A stretch of 64,000 nucleotides of DNA from Galaxea fascicularis (taxonomy: Eukaryota; Cnidaria; Anthozoa; Scleractinia; Euphylliidae): NCBI GenBank assembly GCA_948470475.1, contig OX419338.1, forward strand, positions 21,750,640 through 21,814,639, written 5' to 3'. Made by a program: the position numbers and the translations under genes. The notes beneath the pieces are model-generated. The model did not search any database, had not been told where the DNA came from, and saw only the letters and a program-made list of their open reading frames with translations. The number at the start of each line of letters is the position of its first letter. Positions within the stretch are counted from its first letter, which is position 1. This document shows positions 12,483-23,618 of this stretch, piece by piece.

Positions 12483-12611
12483 GTCGCTAGATCTGATCTA
12501 AACGGCGGCCTAGAGTAGAGTGCAAGGGGCGGGTCCAACACGGACCTTTGTATTTATAATTTACAAGTCCCCAGGGCATATTATTAACATATGCAAATGA
12601 CTTAGCATAGT
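12483..12611 (-). repeat. Terminal repeat A2
   Basis: Identical to 17233-17353 except for an extra 8 bp (TAGAGTAG-like) after ACGGCGGCC. The near identity shows recent shared descent of the two ends. Its right end overlaps B1 by three bases. Confidence 0.88.
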
Positions 12612-12690
12612 ATAATATTCTGCCCTGAGTATTGTTATTTATGACATGTAAATAAGTCATGGGAAATCGCTCTGGCTTTCCCCAAGCCCG
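12609..12690 (-). repeat. Terminal repeat B1
   Basis: This is the partner of B2 (12336-12417) in direct orientation. It lies between the recombinase gene and A2, as expected for split direct repeats. Confidence 0.8.
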
Positions 12691-12987
12691 GCGCTGACTT
12701 TTGCAACAGTCAGACCAAGCATACACCCAGTACAAAAATATCGTCGTTAACTCTGAAAGACATCTGCTATATTAGAGCAAGTAGACAACAACTTAACTAC
12801 CAATCATGCCACCTTTATTCTTTGTCAAGGAAAAGTTATTAAGATCTAACTCCATCTATTAGCCTCTCTTCCAATCCTTATCCAAAACACCGGAAACAAA
12901 ATTTAATTATACTGCTACAGGGAACCTACTTCCGGCCCAAGCCATTAAATAAATCAGATACGTAAGAAAGAGAACTTGATTTAAGTA

Positions 12988-13564
12988 CTAGAATACTGGA
13001 AAGAACCCCTCCAGATTATTAAGACGCATGTAGGTTTTACCAATGTCATAATCCAAATCTGCCAGTTTGGCTGCAGCTCCTGCTGGACTCACAACCTGTT
13101 TTAGCTTATAATGTAGAGCTGTCCTGCCATTTTTCCAGCCAACATGATCCATAATGTCATGTAAGGAGACCCTAGGAAGAGCTAACGAAATCGCCTCTCC
13201 GCTTCGCAAGCCATGAAGAGTATAACTATCACTGGTTAATCTAACACGAACAGGTTCTGCATTTGTATACTCATTCAATCAAGCCTGGGCTGCCTGTGGC
13301 TCTAAAGCCTTAAAAGAAATTTTCCCTCTTTCGTTACAAAACGAAAGAGATACCCTGGTTGTAATTCTATTCTGAGGAGCCTACAAATATTGAAATACAT
13401 TTCCAGACCTTTAACAAGGCATATAACTGCATTCTCACCCCTTCTAAAAGCAAAACTGCGACATTAACATCGCCTGATGTTAAGGATTTAGTCCCAATAT
13501 GGTTGAGCAAAAATGCTGAATTGTCTGGAAAACGCAGGACATCAACCGTTTTCAAGCTTAACAA
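12988..13564 (-). pseudogene. DIRS-type tyrosine recombinase, broken
   Basis: The C-terminal part (13278-12988) carries HGLRSGEA (the H-x-x-R box), then DHVGWKNGRTALHYKLKQ with a tyrosine in the expected nucleophile position, so the catalytic end is readable. The N-terminal part (13564-13367) is in a different frame. A short stretch between them, with stops, breaks the gene. Recombinases of this type integrate the circular cDNA of DIRS elements without an integrase. Confidence 0.75.
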
Positions 13565-13639
13565 ATCGGCAGCCCGATCAGCTGCAAAAAACAGGGACTT
13601 GAAGACGGCTTGATCCCTCGCGAGGATATAAATCTTAGA

Positions 13640-14310
13640 TGGCTCGCTACTTGGACACTCTCGAATCCACTAAGGCCTCTATTTTCCGACGAGGAACAAT
13701 GAATGCTTGCTTTAGAAAATCGACTGTTAACCCCAGGTACTCCACACTGGTGGACGGATACAGCACAGATTTAGTAATGCCGATAGTGTATCAACTAGGA
13801 GCGACAGAACACAATAGATAGCTAGTACAGCTGTACTGAATCTGTATTCCTGGCCTTTGTTCTGGCAAAACCAACCAGGGTCCCTGACATGTGAGAAGTT
13901 CCCCATTCAGCCGGTCATCAGTATACAAAGAGCATGGTATCCCACAAGCGCGAAGATAGCCCGATGCTACCAGGCCAATGGTATGGTATATATACGGGGA
14001 AATTTTCCACCCAGAAGGTAATGTAGCACAAACAAACCAGAATCCATTCTACTGGAAGCCAACATAAGTCTGAGAGAATGGTGATAGGGAAAACGTGATC
14101 GTAACCAGATTTGATAAACATACCGAGGAACATCAGCAAGTCGATTAAATGAGAAAGGTACGTCGGTCATCCATAAATTTAAAAACCTACCATGTAAACA
14201 GAGCCTAGGTTTGGTTGGCTCTACGGTCAATGGGAGAACCAGATAGGGCGGAGAGTCATCACCGACTCTTCCCCATACTCTGAGCGCACCGGTCGTTAAG
14301 GGTTTCAAAA
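13640..14310 (-). pseudogene. DIRS-type reverse transcriptase, broken
   Basis: The minus strand near 14260-14150 reads VEPTKPRLC, FLNLWMTDVPFSF and LADVPRYVYQ. It continues in another frame with KSGYDHVF near 14100 and reaches SLYTDD near 13930, a typical [FY]xDD catalytic box that is still intact. EYLGLTVDFLKQAF follows. Soon after this the sequence jumps to the recombinase, so the RNase H domain seems deleted. Several frameshifts make it non-coding. Confidence 0.78.
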
Positions 14311-15129
14311 TCTCCTTAGAAAGAAAATCCGAAAACGCTTTACAAGAGACGTGGTTACTAAACTGCTTAGACGGCGGGAAATTTGAACAATAGTGTTGAC
14401 CCTTAAAAGAGCCCTTGAAATGTGGAGTAAATTTTGAAATTTCAATCTTGTTTCGAACCCAGTCCCCGATTGTATGCTTCTAGGGTGGTCTAGCAATATC
14501 ATATCCCAAGCTTGTGGAGCCCACCCGCAACAAACTGGTCCGGATCTCTGAGGCGAATGTTTTGCAGGTCGGGTTTCCCTTCGGAGTATAGGACATCTTT
14601 CCAACTGCTAATGAGTCGCATTTCCCCCTGAATGGGAATCCCATTTATATCAACCCAGTTTTTTACAGGTTCTAGGATGCAAAGTTGCGTAGCGAACAAA
14701 TTATAATTATTTCCCTGGGACTGAAGGACTCTTTTTTCTTTCTTGCAAGGCCGTACATAAGAACAGAAAAACATTGAAGGCCAATTAGCCTCTTTGTACA
14801 AAACCGAGAAAAACTGTAATTGAAGAAAAAATGGGATTCCCAATCAGGAGGGAGCAACTTCACAACCCCTGGATCAGAAGGTCTACTGGTCACCGAGAAA
14901 AACGGCAAACCAATAGGAGTCACTCACCCTCAATTGGAAATTAAAGTATAAAAAGAAACCAAACAGAGCAAATTTAAACCCAAAAAGATGGTTTACTTGT
15001 GAAATGCGGCACGAATTCTACTATAGAAACCATGACACAGACTTCAATGAAAGAAAAACAAGGACATCTATGCCGGCAACGTCTCTTCATTCCAAATTGA
15101 CAAGTCTCCGATTGAATATCAACAATTAT
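14311..15129 (-). other. Internal part of DIRS-order element, weakly readable
   Basis: Upstream of the RT, short minus-strand frames (about 14843-14305) give linker-like sequence without a recognised domain. By position it is pol N-terminal or gag C-terminal region. Nothing here argues for a separate gene. Confidence 0.45.
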
Positions 15130-15700
15130 TCACCTTCGTCTTGGGCAGACCCCTGCCAAACTGACCGCCACGAGTTCCCCTTCTGAAGGAAGGATTTGGG
15201 CGACGAGAAGGGGGGTTCCACTCGTAACGCCTCCTAAATGGACAGGTTGCTTAGAAATGGCCATAGCCACCACAGCCATAACAGCGACGCCCACTAACGC
15301 TCCGGTTCGGCCTTGAATTCGGCATCGCCTTTTCAGCATTAGACATAAACTTCATAACTTTCTCATCATCCTTCAGTGTTTCCAAGGAGAACCTCCAGCT
15401 ATTGTTTGAAGTCATCATCCGGGATGGCAGCTTTCTCAGACATTCCTTGAAGTACAGAACTATAGAAACCCGCTTTGCGTGGTTCCTTTCCTTGGAGATC
15501 AGCTTTAACGACAGTAAAACTATCTATAATCTGGCCCTCACTGAAGTTTGGAGACTTCAACAGCACTCGCACGTTCTGGAATAATGTTTCGACCGTAGCC
15601 TGCTGGGCTTCTTCCAGTTTTTTAAACCTGTCCAGTGCAGCAACCCAGTCACCGTATGGCCAAGAGAGAAATCACCGTGTAACTTGGACATAGCACACGA
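15130..15700 (-). pseudogene. gag-like ORF of DIRS-order element, broken
   Basis: The minus strand from about 15690 reads a helical segment (ALDRFKKLEEAQQATVETLF, then GQIIDSFTVVKADLQGKEPR). After stop codons it reads RRCYGCGGYGHF-stop-ATC, a CCHC zinc knuckle interrupted by a stop. It ends in an Arg/Gly-rich tail. The start of the same gene lies at 17190, separated from it by the satellite block. Confidence 0.65.
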
Positions 15701-15966
15701 GGAGGTTGTATGCATTTAATCTCTAATTCCCACTATTATTCAATTTCATCTTGGCCAACAGCCACCAAGAACCAACAATTCCACACTGCGAGACCGGTAT
15801 ATTTCTACAGATCCATTTATTTCTCATTCATTTGAACTTTATTTATTTATGTATCTATTTACTTATTCATTTACTTTTTGGCAACACAAGGCTCATTCCA
15901 AGAACTGCAGCCGCAAAGGCCTATCACGCTTTATTTTTCTTTTCTTTTGGTCTTTTATCAAAGAAG

Positions 15967-16730
15967 ATGAAAATGTGCAAAAACCTCGCCTGCCTTGCCA
16001 CACCGGTCTATTTCTCACACAGTCCTCCCTCTCACTGTTTTGTTTTTTTCGGCCAGGGAAGATGAAAATGTTGCATACGCCACTTTCCACACAGGCCTAA
16101 TCGCCACACAAGTCTTATCACCACCCAGGACTAATTCCACTAGGACTACTGCCTTGCCACACAGGTCTATTTCTCACACAGTCCTCTGTCTCACTCTTTA
16201 AATGTTTTTTTATTCTCGGCCAGAGAAGATGAAAATGTTGCATACGTCACTTGCCACACAGGCCTAATCGCCACACAGGTCTTATCACCACCCAGGGCTA
16301 ATGCCACTAGGACTACTGCCTTGCCACACAGGTCTATTTCTCACACAGTCCTCTGTCTCACTCTTTAAATGTTTTTTATTCTCGGCCAGGGAAGATGAAA
16401 ATGTTGCATACGCCACTTGCCACACAGGCCTAATCGTCACACAGGTCTTATCACCACCCAAGACTAATGCCACTAGGACTACCGCCTTGCCACACAAGTC
16501 CATTTCTCACACAGTCCTCTGTCTCACTCTTTAAATGTTTTTTATTCTCGGCCAGGGAAGATGAAAATGTCACATACGCCACTTACCACAGGCCTAATCG
16601 CCACACAGGTCTTATCACCACCCAGGACTATTTTCACAGGTCTATTTTGTCACAAGTTTATACGTCATATAGGACCATTGTATGCATTGTTACCACACAG
16701 GACTATTTCATTCAAAGATACCAAGGACAA
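15967..16730. repeat. 166-bp satellite inside the retroelement
   Basis: GATGAAAATG marks unit starts at 15967 (short unit), 16061, 16228, 16394 and 16560, so the period is 166-167 bp over about four units. Each unit repeats CACACAGGCCTAATCG, CACACAGGTCT and a TCTCGGCCAGGGAAG segment. The array separates the two parts of the gag-like ORF. The short ORFs along it follow the tandem period and are not genes. Confidence 0.85.
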
Positions 16731-17031
16731 AGTATGCAAGCTTATGCACGCCTCATCTGCGTCAAAAGACTCTCTTCCACATAGGATTATTGCATGCTTT
16801 ATGGCCACACTGGACTTAACAAAGCGCTAACGAGCCACAAAGGTGAGAACAAACCCGAGCATAACAGAAACTACTACCGCCATGAGCACCGATGCGAAAT
16901 GAACCGTGACGACCAAAATAAAGTAAACACCGATAAGAAAACCACGAAAGAAAAGGAACACGTGTACTCAACCAACTAAAAAACAGGCTAGGGATTAAAA
17001 CATTCGGAACAGCTACCTCAGGTGGTGCGTT

Positions 17032-17190
17032 CTAGGCAACGTTGTCGGCGGCTGCGGGAGGCCGGTTTTCTACCTGAGCTACAGGAGCTGCAAAGACAGG
17101 CTCCGGAGCTGGAATTGCTGGAGCTAGAGCGACATCAATAACATCTTGAACCTGGTTTTGCAGCGGAGCAGCAGGCACTTGTTCAGCCAT
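17032..17190 (-). pseudogene. Start of gag-like ORF
   Basis: ATG at 17190 opens a 52-residue Ala/Pro-rich frame (begins MAEQVPAAPLQNQV) that ends at a TAG at 17032. It sits just inside the A1 repeat, where DIRS ORF1 is expected to start. Its continuation is displaced by the satellite block. Confidence 0.6.
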
Positions 17191-17232
17191 AAAAAAGAAC
17201 GGGAAAAAACGGGTTTTTGGAGCGCCGGTTAA

Positions 17233-17353
17233 GTCGCTAGATCTGATCTAAACGGCGGCCAGTGCAAGGGGCGGGTCCAACACGGACCTTTGTATTTATA
17301 ATTTACAAGTCCCCAGGGCATATTATTAACATATGCAAATGACTTAGCATAGT
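17233..17353 (-). repeat. Terminal repeat A1
   Basis: This 121-bp sequence matches 12483-12611 without a substitution; only an 8-bp indel differs. On its inner side CGGGTTTTTGGAGCGC (17205) appears, while A2 is flanked by the same sequence in inverted orientation near 12445-12460, a further link between the ends. Confidence 0.88.
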
Positions 17354-17669
17354 GAAAAGGAATTTCTTGCTTGGCGACCAGCAACATTGAACTAACAAAG
17401 TATCCTAGTTAAGTGCACTATTGCGTCATCCCTCACAAGCCACATTTCAGAGGTCTTGTAAAACGTACTACAGACCGATTTCCTGAGTACAAAGACCATC
17501 AAATATCGCAAAGTGGATATTAGCAAGGATTTCAAGTGGTGCTTCGCCGCAATTGAACGACCGTGCTTCTAATCATATCAACATTGTCTTTTTGTAATCA
17601 TGGAGTAAAAAAAGGTTTCCGTCAGATCATTGCTATGGAGTGAGTGTAGAGGAAGACCTTTTAACCGCC

Positions 17670-17850
17670 GACCGGTTAGCTCAGTTGGTAGAGTTTCGGA
17701 CTAACGTGCGGGAGGTCTTGGGTTCAAACCCCAACACTCAGAGTCTTTAAATAACTGAGGAGAAAGTGCTTCCTTTGCAATGACATCTGCAAATGGTTAG
17801 ACTTTCTAGTCTTCTTGGATAAGCTACGATAAGATACGATGCGACAATTC
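17670..17850 (+). mobile_element. tRNA-derived SINE
   Basis: A tRNA-like head contains a Pol III box A (TAGCTCAGTTGG, 17677-17688) and box B (GGTTCAAACCC, 17721-17731). It is followed by a non-tRNA body starting AACACTCAGAGTCTTTAAAT. The acceptor stem and anticodon stem do not pair, so this is not a functional tRNA. I recognise the head and body as a repeat found in stony corals; this is from memory and would need a library search. Confidence 0.75.
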
Positions 17851-17879
17851 GTCTCTTTATCCTTTCTTTAGTATTGTAG

Positions 17880-18072
17880 CTTCATAGAAAGCTATCAGGC
17901 AACACTGCAATTGAGCGCTAAAATCCGCTCTAATTACGGCTGTGTTTGTGTCATCGTTTGCGGCCGAAGAATAAAAGCAATCGCTGTCCCCGGGCAGATT
18001 GAATGCCACTTCAAAACCTAGATTAATTAGTTTCTTTTCCATACGTGACACTGTAGTTGGAGAAAGCTGTAA
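17880..18072 (-). pseudogene. OTU-like protease fragment
   Basis: The minus strand reads LSPTTVSRMEKKLINLGFEV, then NLPGDSDCFYSSAA. The GDxDCF box resembles the catalytic D-x-D-C of OTU-domain cysteine proteases. The fragment stops soon after and the His-containing C-terminal half is missing. OTU domains occur in host genes and in some transposons; which applies is not decidable. It abuts the SINE at 17670. Confidence 0.45.
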
Positions 18073-18119
18073 AAAAATCAGACAAGATGCAAAAAACAAG
18101 TAGTATTTAAAAGTAGAAA

Positions 18120-18178
18120 AAATCGACCGTCGACATTATACCCTCGACTCTCGACATTTTATCCTCGACCCTCGACAA
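18120..18178. repeat. Short CTCGAC-rich tandem repeat
   Basis: Units of about 20-23 bp of the form CTCGACYCTCGACATTWTA repeat about 2.5 times. It is low-complexity; nothing else is visible. Confidence 0.6.
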
Positions 18179-18683
18179 AAACCTACACTCGCCCGAAAAC
18201 CTTTTTACTCGCCAAATACCACCCCCGCCCCACCCAAGTAGTTTTTCTCAAATCATTTCTTCTGTCATCTCGGCATCTCACAGTCAGACACCACTCCCCC
18301 GTCATCATCTCTGACGTCGCCAGCCTTTTCGCATCGAAGGCGACTTCCTCTTCGGCCTCCTCCTCTTGTTCAGGAGACAAAGACTCTCACTTTCAATTCT
18401 TAAGTCAAAAAAATAAACATAGCTTACAATTCTTACTTTAAAAGTAAAAGTCTTCGTGATTGTGACGGTGCCGTGAGTTGTTGTCGCTATCGTCGCCATC
18501 AAATCTTGTTCTCAGCGGCGCGGTTTGTTAATGATCAGCAGTATCATGACTACGATTAGATACCTCATGTAATAGCTTCAAAAGAAGCTATAAGATTTTA
18601 GATATTTACGAAGCGGGAAATATGGGTGTATTTATGCCGGGTTTCTAAATAGTTCAAAATTGTTGTGTCCTGCTACGAATTAG

Positions 18684-18776
18684 CCTGCGAGTGCAGACGT
18701 ACTTCCGGTTGTCTCTTCTCTCCGCCCGACAAGTAAGAGAAGCGACAACCGGAAATACGTCTGCGCTTGCAAGCTA
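18684..18776. mobile_element. Small fold-back element with 9-12 bp target duplication
   Basis: The two halves (GTGCAGACGTACTTCCGGTT... and ...AACCGGAAATACGTCTGCGC) form inverted arms of about 30 bp. The element is flanked by exact direct copies of GCTACGAATTAG at 18672-18683 and 18777-18788. A long flanking duplication of this kind is typical of Mutator-like elements (9 bp) rather than TA- or TAA-targeting families. No coding capacity. Confidence 0.65.
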
Positions 18777-18788
18777 GCTACGAATTAG

Positions 18789-19555
18789 ATATGCGCCTTT
18801 TTCAGTAGCGTGTCTTTGGACAAGCGTGTTGTGTTAATAGCCTGGCTGTTTTGACCTTGCTATCACCTTTGTTACTGAAATCATATAGAGGGTCACATTT
18901 AATAATTCGCCCATGGGCAGGGTAGAAGACACATTGGACAAACCAACTTGAAGGAATGAGTGTCGTCTTGGATGAATATTGTGGAAAGCCGGATCGTTCC
19001 AGAATAGTTTTAAGCTAATTTGTGTAAAGAATGCTAGGTGCTATACATAATTTTCTTGCTTTGAATCAGCCATCACGCGATAGAAATCTCGAGCTCACAA
19101 TCTAATTGTCAAATAGAATGCAAAATGGTACTTCCAGAGCTACTCCATCCATCTCAAGTTTGAGCCAATCTCTTTTTTAATGACAAGCAATTTAAATTAC
19201 TAAATAGCTTGTAAGACTTCGTTTGTTAGCCAGTCCCAAGGATGCATTTCCGGGTACTAGATTATTCAACTTACAATATTCAGGCTTAGAAACGTGAAGG
19301 CAAGGAAAGAAATGTTATATAAACATGAAGAGAATCACATAGCAACAAAAGTTAATAAAGACTGGATTACTTTCGGTGAAAACATCGCCCATAAATTATA
19401 CCAGGCATCCTAAAGTGCCAGTTTTAGTATTCTCTTTGAGTTAGGCAGTATCTGTTTCGGCGTGAAACCGGCAGCGTTGCGTTTTTAACTATAAAATTGT
19501 TCCCGCCACTAGACTTGTCTAACTAACTTAATTCATTATTTACCAAATTTTGCAA

Positions 19556-19604
<49 letters not shown>

Positions 19605-20119
19605 TTATTTGCAATTAACTGTCATTGAACTAAGGTAGAAATTGTGAACGATTTAAACTAAAAGAGTTATTAAAGTTTCGCTGTATCAGTTAGCACTCTG
19701 GCAAACCTGTTCAAATCTTTCGTTTCTCTACCTCTGTACTTGGGTTGGGAGGGAGCTCAGATGTTGAGGACGTTTCAAGCCTCAGGTTACATCGATAACA
19801 GAAATGATTCGTCAGTAGAGAAAAAAATGTATTTTATAAAGTCGCGTGCGTAGCGACGTAGTGGAGAAGCAAACCAAGGACGTTTGTTGATAAAAGCAGT
19901 GAGATAGCGAGAATTTTGAAACTCAGACGAACCAATGGAGATCAAATTCGTAACTCAAGAAGTGACCTGATGATAGTTAAACAGCTACTTAAATAACAAT
20001 CCTATCCTACGAATAATTTTTGATGAATATCTATTGGTTGAGCGCAGTTAAATTATACTACCATTGGCAGTTTTCTCAAACTAAAAAGGCCTCGGGAAAG
20101 GCTCGGTTAAGATCAATAA
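18789..20119. other. No gene recognised
   Basis: AT-rich sequence with a TAA/ATA trinucleotide microsatellite at 19556-19601. No exon, RNA gene or retroelement motif seen. Confidence 0.4.
19556..19601. repeat. (ATA)n microsatellite
   Basis: About fifteen uninterrupted AAT/ATA units. Confidence 0.95.
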
Positions 20120-21330
20120 CAGCATGATCAGAATTACAATTGTCTTCCGTTGAACTATTAGACTATCAATGTTCAGTGGCTATGCCGAATGACTACATAT
20201 GATTTACAAGATACTGAGTGTCATTAGTCTTCGATGAACACGAAATGACTAACTCTAATTACCCTCAGTTAATTTACAGTAAATTGTAATATTGTTATTC
20301 ATTTTATTTTAATAAACCTCTCATATATTGCCCCATATCATATTACAGTAATATGTGATCATCTCGGTGACTGTCGCCAATAAATATTTTTGCAGAATGT
20401 GAGTTTAAATGAACAATTACAGTAGTTATCCTGTTGATGCATTAAGGGTGATCTCTGTTGGGTGAAATCGTATTCAGTGCACGATCCTTCACAATTTCAT
20501 TTGTTTTAGAAAAGTTGTCAGAGCACATTTTTATGAATGTTTAACTTTTCGTCTCGGTACGTAGCAACAGAATATTAGGTTATTTCCTGAACAACTAGGC
20601 GTGGGATCACACTTTAAAAATCACACATGCAAGCTGATATAAAGCTCCCGATACCTCCCAAGACGGGTCTTTATGAACAGCTAACTTACAATTATTTCGA
20701 TCTAGTAGGTCTATGAGTGAGGTACTGATCATCCGTTAAATCATTGACTGCAGCTAATGTCTAGCTCCTAGTACCTTCCAAGAGGGGTCTTTCTTAGCAA
20801 TATAGTATATATTGTTCAATCCTTGAAATCAGTGACGTAAATGTCTGGCATTCTACCGATGTCTTAATTGATTAAGATCTAATGTTGTTCTTTCTGCTTG
20901 GTTTTACCTCAAGCGGTGTAAAAAGATCATTCCTTAGCTTACAGTTAATTGTCCACCCATATTTATGACACAACAAAAAACACGTAACTTACTTAACTAA
21001 GAATCGAGAATAAATGTCAGACAGTATTACTTCCAAAAAAATTGCCAGTATTCTTAGTTATGTTCTAAGTTCAATAATGAATTTTTGGAGGTTGAATTTG
21101 GTAAGTATAAGTATCTGATGTCAGCAATCCATACTCATATGAATCGCATGCGAATTTGTTTCCAGTGAGTGGTTGACGGAATATCGGTGATGTGCGCACA
21201 TTATTGCGGTCAGTTACGTGGATTTGTTATGTCATCTTTGCTTGCCCAGGGAATGTTACCATTGAAATATTTCGTATTTGAAAGTATTCTACCCAGTTTG
21301 TGTTCTTGCTCTACAAAGCCGAAGGATAAT
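20120..21330. repeat. Segmental duplication, copy 1
   Basis: Collinear but diverged match to about 24785-26010. Landmarks in the same order in both: an ACAATTGTC...CAACTAT block, AAATGAACAATT followed by TATCCT, a GCGTGGGATCA block, CTCCCA(A/G)...GGTCTTT/GGTCTGT, a CAGT(A/G)..GGTTGA..TATCGGT block, and TGTCATCTTTGCTTGCC. Copy 2 ends about 0.5 kb before the start of gene B. Copy 1 has no acidic exon after it. Inside copy 1 the TCCCAAGA(C/G)GGGTCTTT segment is itself doubled (20655 and 20770). Confidence 0.65.
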
Positions 21331-21658
21331 TTTCTCTTATGAAAAAAGACATGATTCCCGACAGAATTCTGAACAATACCTAAACAATACTAAATGAGAC
21401 CAACGAGAGCGAGTGTAAACAACAACAACAAGCTTTATCTGCATAACCGTAAAATAATGCAGTATTGCTAAAGCAAATAAATGGGTTAAGATAACAAGGA
21501 ACAAATATAACATATATGCAACCGCTAAAAAGTACCATTCACGTTTCCCGTGACGAGACTTTTACGTTTCCCCTTTTGTGTCATCTACATCGCTTCACCA
21601 TGGCCGTCTTTAATTTTGATAAGCAAACCCCGACATAACCAAGAATTGGACTTTCGTG

Positions 21659-21792
21659 AATGATATATATGAAATAAATCATATATGTAATACGGTAATG
21701 TAATCAAATAAAGTATGATCCTCGCAGTTGTGAACTCAATTTATGAAACTGCGTAAAGAAACCAGAAAAAAAATTCAGGACTTCAGTGGGGT
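21659..21792. mobile_element. Truncated copy of the palindromic tRNA repeat
   Basis: The order ATATATGAAATAAATCATAT, then a GATC-TCGCAGT block, then CAGGACTTCAGTGGGG matches 23120-23245, up to the point where the tRNA-like part begins. The tRNA part itself is missing. Confidence 0.6.
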
Positions 21793-23107
21793 TGAATGTA
21801 TTTTCATCGTTTTCCCACTCCCTTGGCTCATTTTAGGTTTCCCCCCTTCCTTTTTCTCTTGACACCATCCCAACTCATATCCTTGTTACAAAAATCACAG
21901 CAGGTAGATTATCATACTTACTATGGGGCCCAGCACGCGCGTTGTAGCTTACAGAGAAAAGTGTATTGCCGCGTTGAACATTTTTCTCCAGATACCTATT
22001 TAATTTGATCGGATTTTGGGATTTAATCGAAAGATGTGGAGCTGATAGTGAGCCTTTATTTGTACTCAAAATTGCAAAATTGAAACTTCTATATCAAGAG
22101 AAAAGTAATACTGAATTTGAGCATAGTCATTTTTTTTAAAGTTTAAATTAGACAAGTCGAGTTTTCTTGGCGATATTGAATTAGATATTAGTGAATTTAA
22201 TCCTAAGTGGCGCACCAAATAAAGTTCGTTTAGAATATTGAAACAAAACTTGCAAAAGGCTTATGAAAACACGCGGTAATAAATAAAACGAGTATAATTT
22301 CATGGCTTTCTTATTATTCTTTTTCCATGAACAATGACATCAATACACCACATAATATTCATACACAGCTTTCAATAACATTTACTTTACACGCATTATT
22401 GCGGAGCGGTTTATCAATTCCTCATTCGTTCTTTCGATATTACTCCTTGCCTTTATCTTGACCTTCCTTTAACTCACCGGCTTTGCTAGGACTTACACAC
22501 AAAACCACTTTTTATAGCAATAAACTTGAAAAATAATACGATATTCGACAGTAATCAAATATCACCGCTATATTTCTGCCAACTAACGTTTTTCCTTGTT
22601 TTAACGCACAATATACTTTCCGAGCTCATAGTGGCTCCTGCGTCTTGGTTGCGTGGTCAACGAAAATTCGTCTGAGCCGATTAAAATGAAACGTTCTCAC
22701 TATGACTCGACAATTTGCCATCGACATCATTCAGTTATTATTTGTCTTTAACTGAATTGATCCATAATAACTCTATAACCACCGAAATGTATCTTTTCAA
22801 TTCACTCAGAACGATCCAGTCGTTTAAGTGGGTGAACTCATCCCGGGATGAATTTTTCCTCAGTGTCTGGTTATTTACGTCTTGGTGTGAAATTATTCCT
22901 CCCGTGATAATTTCAACCCGTTCCTCAGCACTGTAATGAAAGTTTATCCCGGTGTGAAACATGGCCAACAATTTTATGTCAACAGTCTTCTTGGGTTCGT
23001 ATAAGCTTTTGTTACGTCCCAGGGCAAAACGTTTATTAAGCTTCCGTTTCATCCCGGGGAAAAACTGTTTTCGTACGCTCCCATCTGAAACCATACCTGT
23101 AAACAGC
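21793..23107. other. No gene recognised
   Basis: A minus-strand ORF at 22738-23109 (123 codons) spans a region with several CCCGGGATGAA / TTTCATCCCGGG-like segments. These look like internal inverted repeats of a mobile element, not a protein gene. No domain recognised. Confidence 0.4.
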
Positions 23108-23164
23108 ATTCAATCTGTGAAGTATATATGAAATAATTCATATTTGTACTGCGGTTGTAGATGC

Positions 23165-23207
<43 letters not shown>

Positions 23208-23234
23208 CTGGAGAGAAGAAGCCTGAAAAAATCA

Positions 23235-23235
<1 letters not shown>

Positions 23236-23268
<33 letters not shown>

Positions 23269-23307
23269 GATACCGGTGCGATGCTCTACCAACTGAGCTA
23301 TGAAGCC
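23236..23307 (-). tRNA. tRNA-like gene (GGT by position), repeat-associated
   Basis: 72 nt with a perfect acceptor stem except a G-T pair, D arm, and a T arm with TTCGAAT loop. Box A and box B are intact. Counting from the conserved arms, anticodon positions 34-36 read GGT (Thr), but position 33 is C instead of U and pair 31-39 is A-C. These defects and the repeat context suggest a tRNA-derived repeat head, not a working tRNA. Identical to the copy at 23480. Confidence 0.5.
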
Positions 23308-23333
23308 ACACATTGGGAGCGAGGTCAATTAAA

Positions 23334-23364
<31 letters not shown>

Positions 23365-23479
23365 ACTTGCATCTACAACCGCAGTACAAAATTTAATATG
23401 AATTATTTCATATATACTTCACATCACTTCACTGTGCGGGAAAATATGAACTCAATAACTGACCTCGCTCCCAATGTGT

Positions 23480-23518
23480 GGCTTCATAGCTCAGTTGGTA
23501 GAGCATCGCACCGGTATC

Positions 23519-23551
<33 letters not shown>
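23480..23551 (+). tRNA. tRNA-like gene (GGT by position), repeat-associated
   Basis: Identical in all 72 positions to the minus-strand copy at 23236-23307, in inverted orientation. It has the same C33 and A31-C39 flaws. A short TTTTTT run inside the hairpin just after it could end Pol III transcription. Confidence 0.5.
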
Positions 23552-23552
<1 letters not shown>

Positions 23553-23587
23553 TGATTTTTTCAGGCTTCTTCTCTCCAGTTGCTTAA

Positions 23588-23618
<31 letters not shown>

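Larger units (their letters stand above)
12336..17353 (-). mobile_element. DIRS-order element with split direct repeats (PAT/Ngaro layout)
   Basis: Read on the minus strand, the order is A1 (17353-17233), gag start, satellite block, gag with zinc knuckle, RT, tyrosine recombinase, B1 (12690-12609), A2 (12611-12483), B2 (12417-12336). The A1...B1-A2-B2 arrangement is the split-direct-repeat layout of PAT- and Ngaro-type DIRS elements. The terminal A repeats are identical apart from an 8-bp indel, but the genes carry stops and deletions. RNase H appears to be missing between RT and recombinase. Confidence 0.82.

Noticed and set aside
15849..16830. Several short ORFs at 15849-16830
   Set aside because: They follow the 166-bp satellite and change with each unit.
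22738..23109. 123-codon minus-strand ORF
   Set aside because: It lies in inverted-repeat-rich DNA, overlaps other frames and has no recognised motif.
23480..23551. A functional tRNA-Thr(GGT)
   Set aside because: C at position 33, an A-C pair in the anticodon stem and the palindromic repeat setting argue against it, though it is kept as tRNA-like.
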